Shown one piece after another: positions 29,946 through 38,216 of a stretch of 64,000 nt of DNA. The position numbers and the translations under genes are program-made. Source of the stretch: Streptomyces sp. CB09001 (lineage in GTDB: Bacteria; Actinomycetota; Actinomycetes; Streptomycetales; Streptomycetaceae); the NCBI RefSeq assembly GCF_003369795.1, contig NZ_CP026730.1:6811001-6875000 (forward strand), written 5' to 3'. Under the pieces are notes generated by a model. It was not told where the DNA came from, did not search any database, and worked only from the letters and a program-made list of their open reading frames with translations. How positions within the stretch are numbered: position 1 is the stretch's first letter; each line of letters begins with the position of its first letter.

Positions 29946-30905
29946 CTACTCGTCCTCGGCGCGGCTGAGCTTCACGTACGCCGCCGAGAAACCGGCCAGC
30001 AGTACGAGGAGCAGCAGGCCGAGGGCCGCCGCGGCACCGTAGTTGTTGAAGTTGAAGGCGTACTGGTAGATGAGGTAGACGACCGTGGTCGTCGAACCCT
30101 CGGGGCCGGCGCCGCCGGTGAGCAGGAAGGGCTCCACGAAGACCTGCATGGTGGCGATGATCTGCATCAGCAGCATCAGCGAGAGAATGAGCCGGGTCTG
30201 CGGGACGGTGACGTGCCAGATCTTGCGCAGCAGCCCGGCCCCGTCCAGCTCCGCCGCCTCGTACAGCTCGCCCGGGATGCCCTGGAGCGCGGCCAGGTAG
30301 ATGAGGGCCGCGCCGCCCATGTTCATCCACGTCGACGCGATGACCACCGAGAGCATGGAGAGGTCGGGGTCCTGCAGCCACTGCTGCTCGGGCAGTCCGA
30401 AGAACCCGAACACCTCGTTGAGCAGGCCGTAGCCGGGGTCGTACAGGTACTTGAAGAGCAGCACCGAGGCGACCGGGGGCAGCATCACCGGCAGGTAGAC
30501 GAGCAGCCGGAGGTACCCCTTGCCGTGCCTCAGTTCGTTGATGACGATCGCGACGACGAACGGCACCGCGAAGCCGAGCACCAGGGCCAGCACGGTGAAC
30601 AGCGCGGTGTTGCGCCACGCCTGCCAGAAGGCCGGGTCGTTGAAGACCGTCTCCAGGTTCTCCAGGCCGACCCAGGAGACCTCGCCCTGGTCCGTCTTCT
30701 GGAAGGCGAGGAAGAACTCCCGGACCATCGGGTACCAGGAGAAGAACGCGAAGCAGAGAACCGCTCCGATCAGGAAGCCGTGCGCGGTGAGGTTGCGCCT
30801 CAGGCTCCTGCCGAACGCCCCGCCGCGCTGGGGCGGGCCGTCCACCGGCGGCTGGGCGTGGCGGGCTCTGGCCGCCTTGCTCGGGGTCAGGCTGGGGGCC
30901 GACAT
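29946..30905 (-). CDS. Sugar ABC transporter permease, MalF type
   Basis: A 319-residue membrane subunit with an extended cytoplasmic N-terminus (residues 1-35, Arg/Pro-rich) and six helices. The EAA-loop ELYEAAELDGAGLLRKIWHVTVPQTRP-like segment (written LYEAAELDGAG..TVPQTR) is near residue 220. It forms the heteromeric channel with the MalG-type subunit. ATG 30905 is preceded by GGAG about 5 bases upstream. A G/C hairpin at 30937-30962 separates it from the binding protein gene. Confidence 0.92.
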   Translation of the reverse strand: MSAPSLTPSKAARARHAQPPVDGPPQRGGAFGRSLRRNLTAHGFLIGAVLCFAFFSWYPMVREFFLAFQKTDQGEVSWVGLENLETVFNDPAFWQAWRNTALFTVLALVLGFAVPFVVAIVINELRHGKGYLRLLVYLPVMLPPVASVLLFKYLYDPGYGLLNEVFGFFGLPEQQWLQDPDLSMLSVVIASTWMNMGGAALIYLAALQGIPGELYEAAELDGAGLLRKIWHVTVPQTRLILSLMLLMQIIATMQVFVEPFLLTGGAGPEGSTTTVVYLIYQYAFNFNNYGAAAALGLLLLVLLAGFSAAYVKLSRAEDE

Positions 30906-30936
30906 CGTCGCTCCTTGGGGCTGGTCTCATGGGCCC

Positions 30937-30962
30937 CGGGGGGCGGTGCGGCCCGCCCCCCG
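30937..30962 (-). terminator. GC hairpin (attenuator) between binding protein and permease genes
   Basis: CGGGGGGCGG (30937-30946) pairs with CCGCCCCCCG (30953-30962) over a 6-base loop, with CCC/GGG outside. In this position it would stop part of the transcripts, or protect the upstream 3' end, giving more binding protein than permease. Confidence 0.6.
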
Positions 30963-30972
30963 AGGGAGCCGG

Positions 30973-32388
30973 TCACTGCGTGGCCAGAACCTGGTTGACC
31001 TGCTGCTCCGCGGTGGACAGCAGCTTGTCGACGTCGGCGTCCTCGTTGGTGAGGAGGCCGGACATCACGTTGTCCAGGACCTTGTAGACCTCCTGGGCCT
31101 TCGGCGGCTCGGCCAGGCCCGGGACCGGGTTGTCCATGAACGCCTTGAAGTTCTCGACCGGCATCGTGGCGTGCTCGAGCCGGGCCGCGTCGTCCTTCTT
31201 CTTCGACTCGTTCAGCCAGAAGTTGGGCTGCGGGAGGCCCACCGGCAGCTTGTCGGTCTTCTTGCGGGCCCAGTTGAACTGCCCCTCGCCGACGGTGAGG
31301 TTCTGGAAGTTCAGCCAGGCGACGCCCGCCTTGATCTTGTCGGGGGAGATCCCCTTCTTGATCATGTAGTTGTTGCCGCCGGCCAGGGTGTTCTTCGCGC
31401 CCGGGATCGGGCCCATGCCGAAGTTCTCGTAGTCGGCGCCGAGTTGCTGCACCATGTACGTGATGTCGTCGGGCGCGGCGAGGAACATGCCGAGCTTGTC
31501 GGTGGCGATCTGCTTCTGGAGATCGCCCCACTTGAGCAGCTGGGTCTTGCCCATGCTCTCGTCCTCCCAGCGCATGGCGTGGAGGTTCTCGGCGACCTCC
31601 TTGCCCACCTCGCTGTTGAAGGACGCCTTCTTGCCGCTCTCGTCCACGACGTCGGCGCCGCGGCTGTACATCTGGGCGGTGAAGTGCCAGCCGCCGGTGT
31701 TGCCCGCGCTGTACTCGCCGAAGCCGGCGATGCCCTCGCCCAGGCCGGCGATCTTCTTGGCGGCGGTGCGGACCTCGTCCCAGGTGCGCGGCGGGGTGTC
31801 CGGGTCGAGTCCGGCCTGCTCGAAGAGCTTGCGGTTGATCAGCAGGCCCATCGTGTAGTTGCTCGTGGGCAGGCCGTACAGCTTGTTCTCGTGCTTGAGC
31901 GAGCCGAGGACGTTCGGGTCGATGTCCCCCAGCGCCGGGACGGTCTTGTCGTTGACGTAGGCCGTGATGTCCTCGGCACCGTCGTTGTCCAGCACCTGGG
32001 GCAGGTCGGTGAAGTACGTGTAGAAGACGTCGGGCTGGGACTTGGCCTTCAGCATCGCGGTGAAGCGCGGCGGCTCAAGACACTGGCCCGGGGTGGAGCG
32101 CCCCTCGATGGTGACGTTGGGGTAGGTCTTGTTGAACTCCTCGACGTCCTCCTGCCACTCCTTCAGCTCGGCCGCCTTCGCCTTCGGCGGCATGCAGTCG
32201 ATGGTGATCGTCACCTTGGTCTTCGGGTCCAGCGGAGCGGCCGGGTCGGAGGACCCGCTGCCGCCTTCGGAACCGCCGCCGTCGTCGCTGCTGCTCGTGC
32301 CGCAGGCGGCGAGAGCGGTCAGGGTGAGGGCGGAGACGAGCGTGATGGCGCCGGCACGGCGAGTACGGCGGAACCGAGCACTTCTCAT
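30973..32388 (-). CDS. Extracellular solute-binding lipoprotein, sugar ABC transporter
   Basis: A 471-residue family 1 solute-binding protein. A lipoprotein signal peptide ends at the lipobox LAAC (Cys29), so it is anchored to the outer face of the membrane. The mature chain begins with a Ser/Gly-rich linker, then KVTITIDCMPPKAKAAELKEW, QPDVFYTYFTDLPQVL and GLPTSNYTMGLLINRKLFEQAGL, typical of CUT1 carbohydrate binders. It should capture the oligosaccharide made by the linked glucanase. ATG 32388 has AAGGGG 9 bases upstream. It is the first gene of the transporter operon, with a 10-bp stem-loop in its leader. Confidence 0.92.
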   Translation of the reverse strand: MRSARFRRTRRAGAITLVSALTLTALAACGTSSSDDGGGSEGGSGSSDPAAPLDPKTKVTITIDCMPPKAKAAELKEWQEDVEEFNKTYPNVTIEGRSTPGQCLEPPRFTAMLKAKSQPDVFYTYFTDLPQVLDNDGAEDITAYVNDKTVPALGDIDPNVLGSLKHENKLYGLPTSNYTMGLLINRKLFEQAGLDPDTPPRTWDEVRTAAKKIAGLGEGIAGFGEYSAGNTGGWHFTAQMYSRGADVVDESGKKASFNSEVGKEVAENLHAMRWEDESMGKTQLLKWGDLQKQIATDKLGMFLAAPDDITYMVQQLGADYENFGMGPIPGAKNTLAGGNNYMIKKGISPDKIKAGVAWLNFQNLTVGEGQFNWARKKTDKLPVGLPQPNFWLNESKKKDDAARLEHATMPVENFKAFMDNPVPGLAEPPKAQEVYKVLDNVMSGLLTNEDADVDKLLSTAEQQVNQVLATQ

Positions 32389-32418
32389 GGGTGGTCCCCT
32401 TCGGGCATGAACGTGGAA

Positions 32419-32450
32419 GGCGCCCCACCGCCGATGCGTTGTGGGGCGCC
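32419..32450 (-). promoter_or_regulatory. Stem-loop in the leader of the binding protein gene
   Basis: GGCGCCCCAC (32419-32428) and GTGGGGCGCC (32441-32450) pair perfectly around a 12-base loop, 31 bases before the start codon. It may stabilise the 5' end of the mRNA or act as an attenuator. No known riboswitch fold was recognised. Confidence 0.55.
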
Positions 32451-32539
32451 GCTCACTCAACCACCGTGAACAAGTGAACGCAATATCTCGCGCTGATTTC
32501 GTAAATGCTTGACAGGACGTTGAAGATGCCGGGTTCCCG

Positions 32540-33553
32540 CTACCGGGTGGAAACCTGGGCGGTGGAGCCGCGGACGACCAGTTCCGGTTCGAAGAGCAGT
32601 TCCCTGTGGGGGACTTCGGTGCCTTGGATTTGTGCGCAGAGGAGGTCGACGGCGGCGCGGCCCATGGCTTCGATGGGTTGGCGGACGGTGGTGAGGGGTG
32701 GTTCGGTGCAGGTCATGAAGGCGGAGTCGTCGTAGCCGACGACGGAGACGTCGTGGGGTACGTGGTGTCCGCGGCGGCGGGCGGCGCGGATGGCGCCGAG
32801 GGCGAGGGGGTCGCTGGCGCAGATGATGCCGGTGATGCCGCGGTCCAGGAGGCGGGTGGCGGCGGCCTGGCCGCCCTCCAGGGAGAACATGGCCCGTTCC
32901 ACGTGCGCGTCGGGCAGGGAGCCGTTCGCCGCCTCGGCGGCCTGCTGTGCCGCGGCCAGCTTCCGGCGGGAGGGGATGTGGTCGGAGGGGCCCAGCACCA
33001 GGCCGATGCGCTCGTGACCGAGGGACGCCAGGTGCCGCCAGGACTGTCCCACTGCGACGGCGTCGTCGCAGGCGACGCAGGGGAAGCCGAGATCGGGGAT
33101 GGAGGCGTTGACGAGTACTACGGGGATGTTGCGCTCGGCGAGCAGCCGGTAGTGGTCGTGCGGGGCGTCCGCCTGCGCGAACAGGCCGCCGCCGGCGAAG
33201 ACGACCCCGGAGACCTGCTGTTGGAGCAGCAGTTCGACGTAGTCGGCCTCGGAGACGCCGCCCTTGGTCTGGGTGCACAGCACCGGGGTCAGCCCCTGCT
33301 GGGCGAGGGCGCCGCCGATGACCTCGGCGAACGCGGGGAAGATCGGGTTCTGCAGCTCGGGCAGGACCAGGCCGACCAGGCGGGCGCGCTCGCCCCGCAG
33401 CTGGGTGGGCCGCTCGTAGCCCAGGACGTCCAGCGCACTGAGCACGGACTGCCGGGTCGTCTCCGAGACTCCCGGTTTGCCGTTGAGCACCCGGCTGACC
33501 GTGGCCTCGCTGACCCCAACCTTCTTCGCCACCTGAGCAAGTCGTCGCGTCAC
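32540..33553 (-). CDS. LacI-family transcriptional regulator, copy 1
   Basis: A 337-residue LacI repressor from GTG 33553. The N-terminal helix-turn-helix and hinge read LAQVAKKVGVSEATVSRVLNGKPGVSETTR, followed by the periplasmic-binding-protein-like effector domain. It is nearly identical to the gene at 38217-39227: the DNA-binding third and the last ~100 residues are almost the same, while residues ~140-220 differ more. It has one extra Gly (FAGGGLF). It lies just upstream of the transporter operon and downstream of GH87 on the same strand, with a CGCAAG-rich dyad before its start that is probably its own operator. The effector is likely a gluco-oligosaccharide. Confidence 0.92.
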   Translation of the reverse strand: MTRRLAQVAKKVGVSEATVSRVLNGKPGVSETTRQSVLSALDVLGYERPTQLRGERARLVGLVLPELQNPIFPAFAEVIGGALAQQGLTPVLCTQTKGGVSEADYVELLLQQQVSGVVFAGGGLFAQADAPHDHYRLLAERNIPVVLVNASIPDLGFPCVACDDAVAVGQSWRHLASLGHERIGLVLGPSDHIPSRRKLAAAQQAAEAANGSLPDAHVERAMFSLEGGQAAATRLLDRGITGIICASDPLALGAIRAARRRGHHVPHDVSVVGYDDSAFMTCTEPPLTTVRQPIEAMGRAAVDLLCAQIQGTEVPHRELLFEPELVVRGSTAQVSTR

Positions 33554-33566
33554 AAACGCAAGACTA

Positions 33567-33593
33567 GCGCAAGTCTCCGCAAGAGACTTGCGC
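33567..33593. promoter_or_regulatory. 11-bp inverted repeat, probable LacI operator
   Basis: GCGCAAGTCTC (33567-33577) and GAGACTTGCGC (33583-33593) form a perfect inverted repeat around CGCAA. It is 14 bp upstream of LacI copy 1 and just past the GH87 stop. The GCGCAAG/CTTGCGC half-sites are of the CG-centred kind used by LacI proteins. It could also fold as the GH87 terminator. Confidence 0.65.
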
Positions 33594-33647
33594 CAGTCAG
33601 TGGCCTGCCCGACAACAGCTACTGCCGAGCCCTTGTTGCAGCCAGGT

Positions 33648-36600
33648 CTACGGGTTGCGGATGATCTTGAAGGTGGAGGTCGTGTTGCGGACGTCCACGG
33701 CGTTGTCGCCGAGCTTCAGCCCGTTGAAGGTGACCTCACCGACCGCGGGTCCCTGCCCAGCCTCGGGCATCTCGTTGGCCCACAGGCCGAAGCCGGACTT
33801 GGCGTCGAAGGCGTCACCGCTCTTGTGCGCGCCCGTGACGGAGACGTCGGTGAAGACCGTGTCCTTGATCGGGAACTGCGGCTGACCTCCCACGTAGTTC
33901 GTCTGGAACATGATGCCGCTGTAGGTCGGGTCGACGATGTCGACGTTGCTGACCCTGATCCCCTGGAACACCTTGGACGCCGAGAACACCCAGATGCCCG
34001 GGAAGGTCTGCCCGCCCCAGAAGTGCCCGCCGGCCCGGACGATCGAGACGTTCTCGAAGGTCGTCGGATCGGTGCCGAACCCGTTCATCGGGTAGCCGAA
34101 GTCCAGCGAGCTGATGGTGATGCCCGAGTAGACCAGGGTGTCCGCGATGTGGATGTTCCGGAAGGTGTTGTGGTAGCCGCCGTAGACGGCCAGGCCCGCG
34201 GCACGCCAGGTCAGCGTGGTCGTGAGGTTCTCGTACAGGTTGTTCTTCATGTCCGCGCCGCCCGCGTCGATCGCCGAGAAGAGCGCGAAGCTGTCGTCAC
34301 CGGTCGCCCGGGCGTCGTTGTTGGAGACGAGGTTGTCGGTCGAGCCGTTGGTCATGTTGATGCCGTCGGCGAACATGTTGCGGATCCGGGAGTTCTTGAT
34401 CGTCATCCGGTCGGTGTTGGCGCCCCAGTACAGGCACACCATGTGCTCGTTCCAGATGTTGTCGATCACGATGTCCGAGGTGTTGGAGAAGTCGAACACC
34501 TTGCCCGGCCCGTCGATGCGGCTCGTGTAGTTGCCGAAGTAGGCGAAGTTCGCGAACGTCGAGCCCTTCGCGCTCGCCTCGGCACGGAACCCGATGTCGG
34601 TGTTGTCCTGCGTCGTCGGCGCGTGGAACCGGGCGAACCAGGGACCGGCGCCGACCACCTTCACCGCCTTGCCGTACACCTGGAACTTGCTCGACGTCTG
34701 GTAGTCGCCGGGCGGCAGGTACACGCCGACCAGCTTGCCGGAGGTGTCCATGCGGACCTTGTCGAGCGCGTTCTGCACGTCCTGGTGCGTAAACCCGGCC
34801 GGTACGGCGTACGCCGCCGGGTCGGGGTTCGGCACCGCCGAGACCTGCTCCAGGTTGACGAAGTCGATCGCGTAGTCGGAGGTGTTCGCCGCGTCCTTCT
34901 GCAGCCGGATCGTGCTGCCCGCCGGGACGGTCTCGCCGAGCATGATGTGCGCCTCGTCGTAGATGTGCCGCGGGGCGCCCGCACCGGGGGAGTTGCCCGG
35001 CGACGCCTCGGCGCCGTACAGCCAGGCGTACTTCGACGTCAGCGGCAGCGCCTTCTTCATGACGCCGTCGACGTAGACGTTCAGCGTGGCGTCCATGCCG
35101 CCGCCGCCCGGCGCGTCCGGGATGGAGAAGCGGGTCACCAGGGTGTTGGTGTCCGCCTTGGTGGTGAACTCGACGTACTCGCCCGTCTTGTCGAGGTGGA
35201 CGGCCTTGCGCCCGGACGCCTCGCCGGCGATGTCACCGATGGTCCGGTTGGGTCCCACCACGGTGGCACCGCCGCCGACCGTCCCGTCCTCCGCCTCGTA
35301 CATGTCGTACGGCATGTTCGCGCCGCGCCCGACGAACAGCGGCTGCGTGGAGGTGTTGTTCTCCCGCTTGACCGGCAGCTCGTTGGCGTCGTCGGCGACC
35401 GTGACCTTCAGGGAGTACGAGCCGTTGGCCGCCTTCCAGGTGCCGAGGTTCACGGCCGGGGCCGTCGAGCCGGCGGCGATGACACCGGAGTGCGTGCCGG
35501 TGAGGGTCTTGACCGTGCTGCCCTTGGAGTCCACCAGGGCGAGCGTCACCGCGTGGCCGCCGCCCGCCGAGTCCTGGGTGCCCTGGTTCCTCAGCGCGAC
35601 CCCGAACGTCACGTCGTCACCGGCGGCCGGACTGGACGGCGTGGTGGTGACGGCGGCGGCGACCAGGTCGGAGCTCTGCACCGGCTTGACGACCAGCGGC
35701 TCGGGCCGGGTGTAGGTGTTGTTGGTCTCGTTCTGCTCGATGATCTCGTTCGCCTCGTCGACGACCGCGCTCAGTTCGTACGAACCTGCCTCGCGGGCCC
35801 CGAGGGACGCGCTGACCGTGCGCTGCGCACCCGCCTCCAGGGCGGGGACGTCGGCGGTGGCGACCTTGGTGTCACCCAGCCGGACGGCGACCTTGCCGGC
35901 CGGAGCGTCCGCGGCACCGCTGTTGCGCACGGTGGCGGTCGCAGTGATCTCGTCCGACTCGACGGGGGAGCCGGGCGACGTGGTCAGCCCGGTCACCTCG
36001 AGGTCCGGGTTGGGCGCCGGGGTGCCGACGACCTGGAACTCGGCGACCTGCCCGGCCGTCGCCCCGGAGTTGGAGGTGAACTTCAGCTGGACGTCGGCGG
36101 CCCGTTCGCCGACGGGTATCGTCACGCTGTTGCCGCCGCTCGCGGGATCGAAGACGTAGTCCTTCGCGGCCACCAGGGAAGTGAGGCCGGACCCGTCCTG
36201 GGCGCGGCCGAGCACCTCGATGTTCTGGGTGCGCCTGGACCAGCCGGTGTCGGGGTTGAGCCTGAGGACGACGCTGTCGACGTCGGCGTTCGCGCCCAGC
36301 TTCAGGGTCAGCGTGTTCGGGTAGCTGCCCGCCGCCCCCTCCCAGTAGGTCGAGGTGCTGTTGTCGTTGGCGTTCTCGGCGACGTAGGTGTGGATGTGGG
36401 ACGAGGCGCTGATCGGCTTGCCGACCGCCAGGTTCGAGCCGTCCTTGGTGCCGTTGCGGATCACGGAGTTGCTGTCGCCCGACTCGTTGCCCGCCGCGTC
36501 CTTGGCCCGCACGAAGTAGGTCACGTTCGCCGACGCCGGCTGGGTGTCGGTGTAGGTGGTGACGTCACCGGCGACGCTCTTGCGGAGCTGGTTGTTGGCG

Positions 36601-37937
36601 TAGACGTCGTAGGCGGTGACGCCCTTGTCGTCGGTGGAGGCGGTCCACGTCAGCCTGACCTGCCCGGCGGCCGGTTCGGTGAGGGCGAGGTTCGAGGGCG
36701 CGGTGGGTGCCTGCGTGTCGCCGGTGTCGGCGCGGCGGGTGACCGAGTTGCTGTCGCCCGACTGGTTGCCGGCCGCGTCCTTGGCGCGCACGTAGTAGGT
36801 GACCGTCGTGCCGGCCGGCCTGGTGTCCGTGTACGTGGTGACGTCACCCGCGACCGAGGTCAGCAGATCGCCGTTGGCGTAGATGTCGTACCCGGTGACG
36901 GCGGTGTCGTCCGAGGACTCGTTCCAGGTCAGCCTGATCTGCCCGGTGGCGGGCTCGGTGAACGCGAGGTTCGCCGGGGTCGTGGGCGCCTGGGTGTCAC
37001 CCGTCTCCGGGCCGTAGACCTCCAGCTCGGAGACCTGGGCGGCGGGCTGGCCGGTGTTGGCCGTGACCAGGACCCGGAGGTAGCGCGCGGTGGCCGCGTC
37101 GAAGGTGACCGTGGCCGACTGGCCGCCCGCCGCGTCGAACGTGTACGCCTTCGCGGCGGTCAGGTCGGTGAAGTCCGAGCCGTTGTCACTGGCCTGGATC
37201 TTCAGCGTCTGGCTGCGGGTCGGCCAGCCGTCCGGCAGCCGCAGTACGACGCGGTTCACCCGGCGTGCGGAGCCGAGGTCGGCCTGGAGCCACTGCGGCA
37301 GGGCGTTGTTGGCGCTCTCCCAGTAGCTGGCCCGGTTGCCGTCGTTGCCGTTGCCGGGGGTGTACGCGCCCGTGGAACTGCTCGCCGTCAGCTGCCGGCC
37401 GGCGGCGAGGTTCACGGACGACTCCCCGGCCGCGTGCACCTCCAGCTCGGAGAGCTGGGCCGCCTGCCACCCGGTGTTCGCCGTGACGTTCACCCGCACG
37501 AACCGGGTCTGGGTGGCGGGGAAGGCGATGGTGACCGTGTTGCCCGACCCCGGGTCGAAGGCGTAGGTGGCGGAGGTCTTGAGCGTGCTGAAGCCCGAAC
37601 CGTCGGCGCTGCCCTGGACGGAGAGCGTCTGATCGCGACTCTCCCAGCCGGCGGGCAGCCGCAGGACGACCTCGTCGATCCGCTCGGTGGCACCGAGGTC
37701 GGTCTGGACCCACTGGGGCAGGCTGCCGCCGCCGCTCTGCCAGTAGGTGCCCTGGTTGCCGTCGGTGATGTTGGCGGCGCCGTACTCACCGTGCGAGCTG
37801 CTCGCCGCCGTGGCGTCTCCCACGGCGATGTTGGGGCCACCCGCTGCCGTGGCCGACAGCAGCGGTCCTCCCAACGCCAGGAGACTGGTCGCGACCACGG
37901 TGCACAGGGCTCGCGACCTCCAGTTCCGGTTTCTCAT
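33648..37937 (-). CDS. Secreted multidomain GH87 alpha-1,3-glucanase (mycodextranase family)
   Basis: A 1429-residue secreted protein. A signal peptide ends near ATAA (residues ~28-32). Domains, by approximate residue: discoidin/F5-8C 35-165 and 172-305, fibronectin III 315-398 and 408-490, third discoidin 500-630, two CARDB 645-850, a CBM6/35-like domain 870-1020, then a right-handed beta-helix. The catalytic acids are Asp1191 (ADGIN), Asp1214 and Asp1215 (GDDSF); their 23/24-residue spacing is the same as the catalytic triplet reported for GH87 Agl-FH1 (D1067, D1090, D1091). GH87 enzymes cut alpha-1,3-glucan of fungal walls or dental mutan. ATG 37937 has GGGG 6-9 bases upstream; ATG 37949 adds four residues. 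Flanking LacI genes and the sugar transporter define a utilisation locus. Confidence 0.9.
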   Translation of the reverse strand: MRNRNWRSRALCTVVATSLLALGGPLLSATAAGGPNIAVGDATAASSSHGEYGAANITDGNQGTYWQSGGGSLPQWVQTDLGATERIDEVVLRLPAGWESRDQTLSVQGSADGSGFSTLKTSATYAFDPGSGNTVTIAFPATQTRFVRVNVTANTGWQAAQLSELEVHAAGESSVNLAAGRQLTASSSTGAYTPGNGNDGNRASYWESANNALPQWLQADLGSARRVNRVVLRLPDGWPTRSQTLKIQASDNGSDFTDLTAAKAYTFDAAGGQSATVTFDAATARYLRVLVTANTGQPAAQVSELEVYGPETGDTQAPTTPANLAFTEPATGQIRLTWNESSDDTAVTGYDIYANGDLLTSVAGDVTTYTDTRPAGTTVTYYVRAKDAAGNQSGDSNSVTRRADTGDTQAPTAPSNLALTEPAAGQVRLTWTASTDDKGVTAYDVYANNQLRKSVAGDVTTYTDTQPASANVTYFVRAKDAAGNESGDSNSVIRNGTKDGSNLAVGKPISASSHIHTYVAENANDNSTSTYWEGAAGSYPNTLTLKLGANADVDSVVLRLNPDTGWSRRTQNIEVLGRAQDGSGLTSLVAAKDYVFDPASGGNSVTIPVGERAADVQLKFTSNSGATAGQVAEFQVVGTPAPNPDLEVTGLTTSPGSPVESDEITATATVRNSGAADAPAGKVAVRLGDTKVATADVPALEAGAQRTVSASLGAREAGSYELSAVVDEANEIIEQNETNNTYTRPEPLVVKPVQSSDLVAAAVTTTPSSPAAGDDVTFGVALRNQGTQDSAGGGHAVTLALVDSKGSTVKTLTGTHSGVIAAGSTAPAVNLGTWKAANGSYSLKVTVADDANELPVKRENNTSTQPLFVGRGANMPYDMYEAEDGTVGGGATVVGPNRTIGDIAGEASGRKAVHLDKTGEYVEFTTKADTNTLVTRFSIPDAPGGGGMDATLNVYVDGVMKKALPLTSKYAWLYGAEASPGNSPGAGAPRHIYDEAHIMLGETVPAGSTIRLQKDAANTSDYAIDFVNLEQVSAVPNPDPAAYAVPAGFTHQDVQNALDKVRMDTSGKLVGVYLPPGDYQTSSKFQVYGKAVKVVGAGPWFARFHAPTTQDNTDIGFRAEASAKGSTFANFAYFGNYTSRIDGPGKVFDFSNTSDIVIDNIWNEHMVCLYWGANTDRMTIKNSRIRNMFADGINMTNGSTDNLVSNNDARATGDDSFALFSAIDAGGADMKNNLYENLTTTLTWRAAGLAVYGGYHNTFRNIHIADTLVYSGITISSLDFGYPMNGFGTDPTTFENVSIVRAGGHFWGGQTFPGIWVFSASKVFQGIRVSNVDIVDPTYSGIMFQTNYVGGQPQFPIKDTVFTDVSVTGAHKSGDAFDAKSGFGLWANEMPEAGQGPAVGEVTFNGLKLGDNAVDVRNTTSTFKIIRNP

Positions 37938-38157
37938 CTGTCCCCACATCAGGTAGACACTCAATGTTCTCTGACATTTACGCGGAGCGCTCGCAGAGTT
38001 GCAGAGAAATGTTGAGTCGTCTACAGGATGGACGGCGTGAAGTGGGCATGCCACAGGGTCCGTTGGCGTCGGAGAGGCCCGGAGCGGCGTCGGGGCATGC
38101 CTCGGATCAGCGGCTTTCACGAGCTACGTCGCACAGCCGCAAGCCACTGCCATTTCC

Positions 38158-38172
38158 CGCAAGGAACTTGCG
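38158..38172. promoter_or_regulatory. CGCAAG-N3-CTTGCG dyad, probable LacI operator
   Basis: CGCAAG (38158-38163) and CTTGCG (38167-38172) form a perfect dyad upstream of the GH87 gene and downstream of LacI copy 2. The half-sites match those at 33567-33593, linking GH87 to the same regulators. The rest of the 279-bp GH87 upstream region holds a purine-rich GGGGAGA tract and a 7-bp dyad TTCTCTG/CAGAGAA. Confidence 0.55.
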
Positions 38173-38216
38173 CTCAAGAAGGGGAGAGGGGGAGAGGGGG
38201 GAGGAGAGGGGAGCCG

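Noticed and set aside
33648..38120. Start of GH87 at 38120
   Set aside because: It would bury the signal peptide 60 residues inside the protein. The ATG at 37937 puts the Arg-rich and hydrophobic signal sequence at the N-terminus.
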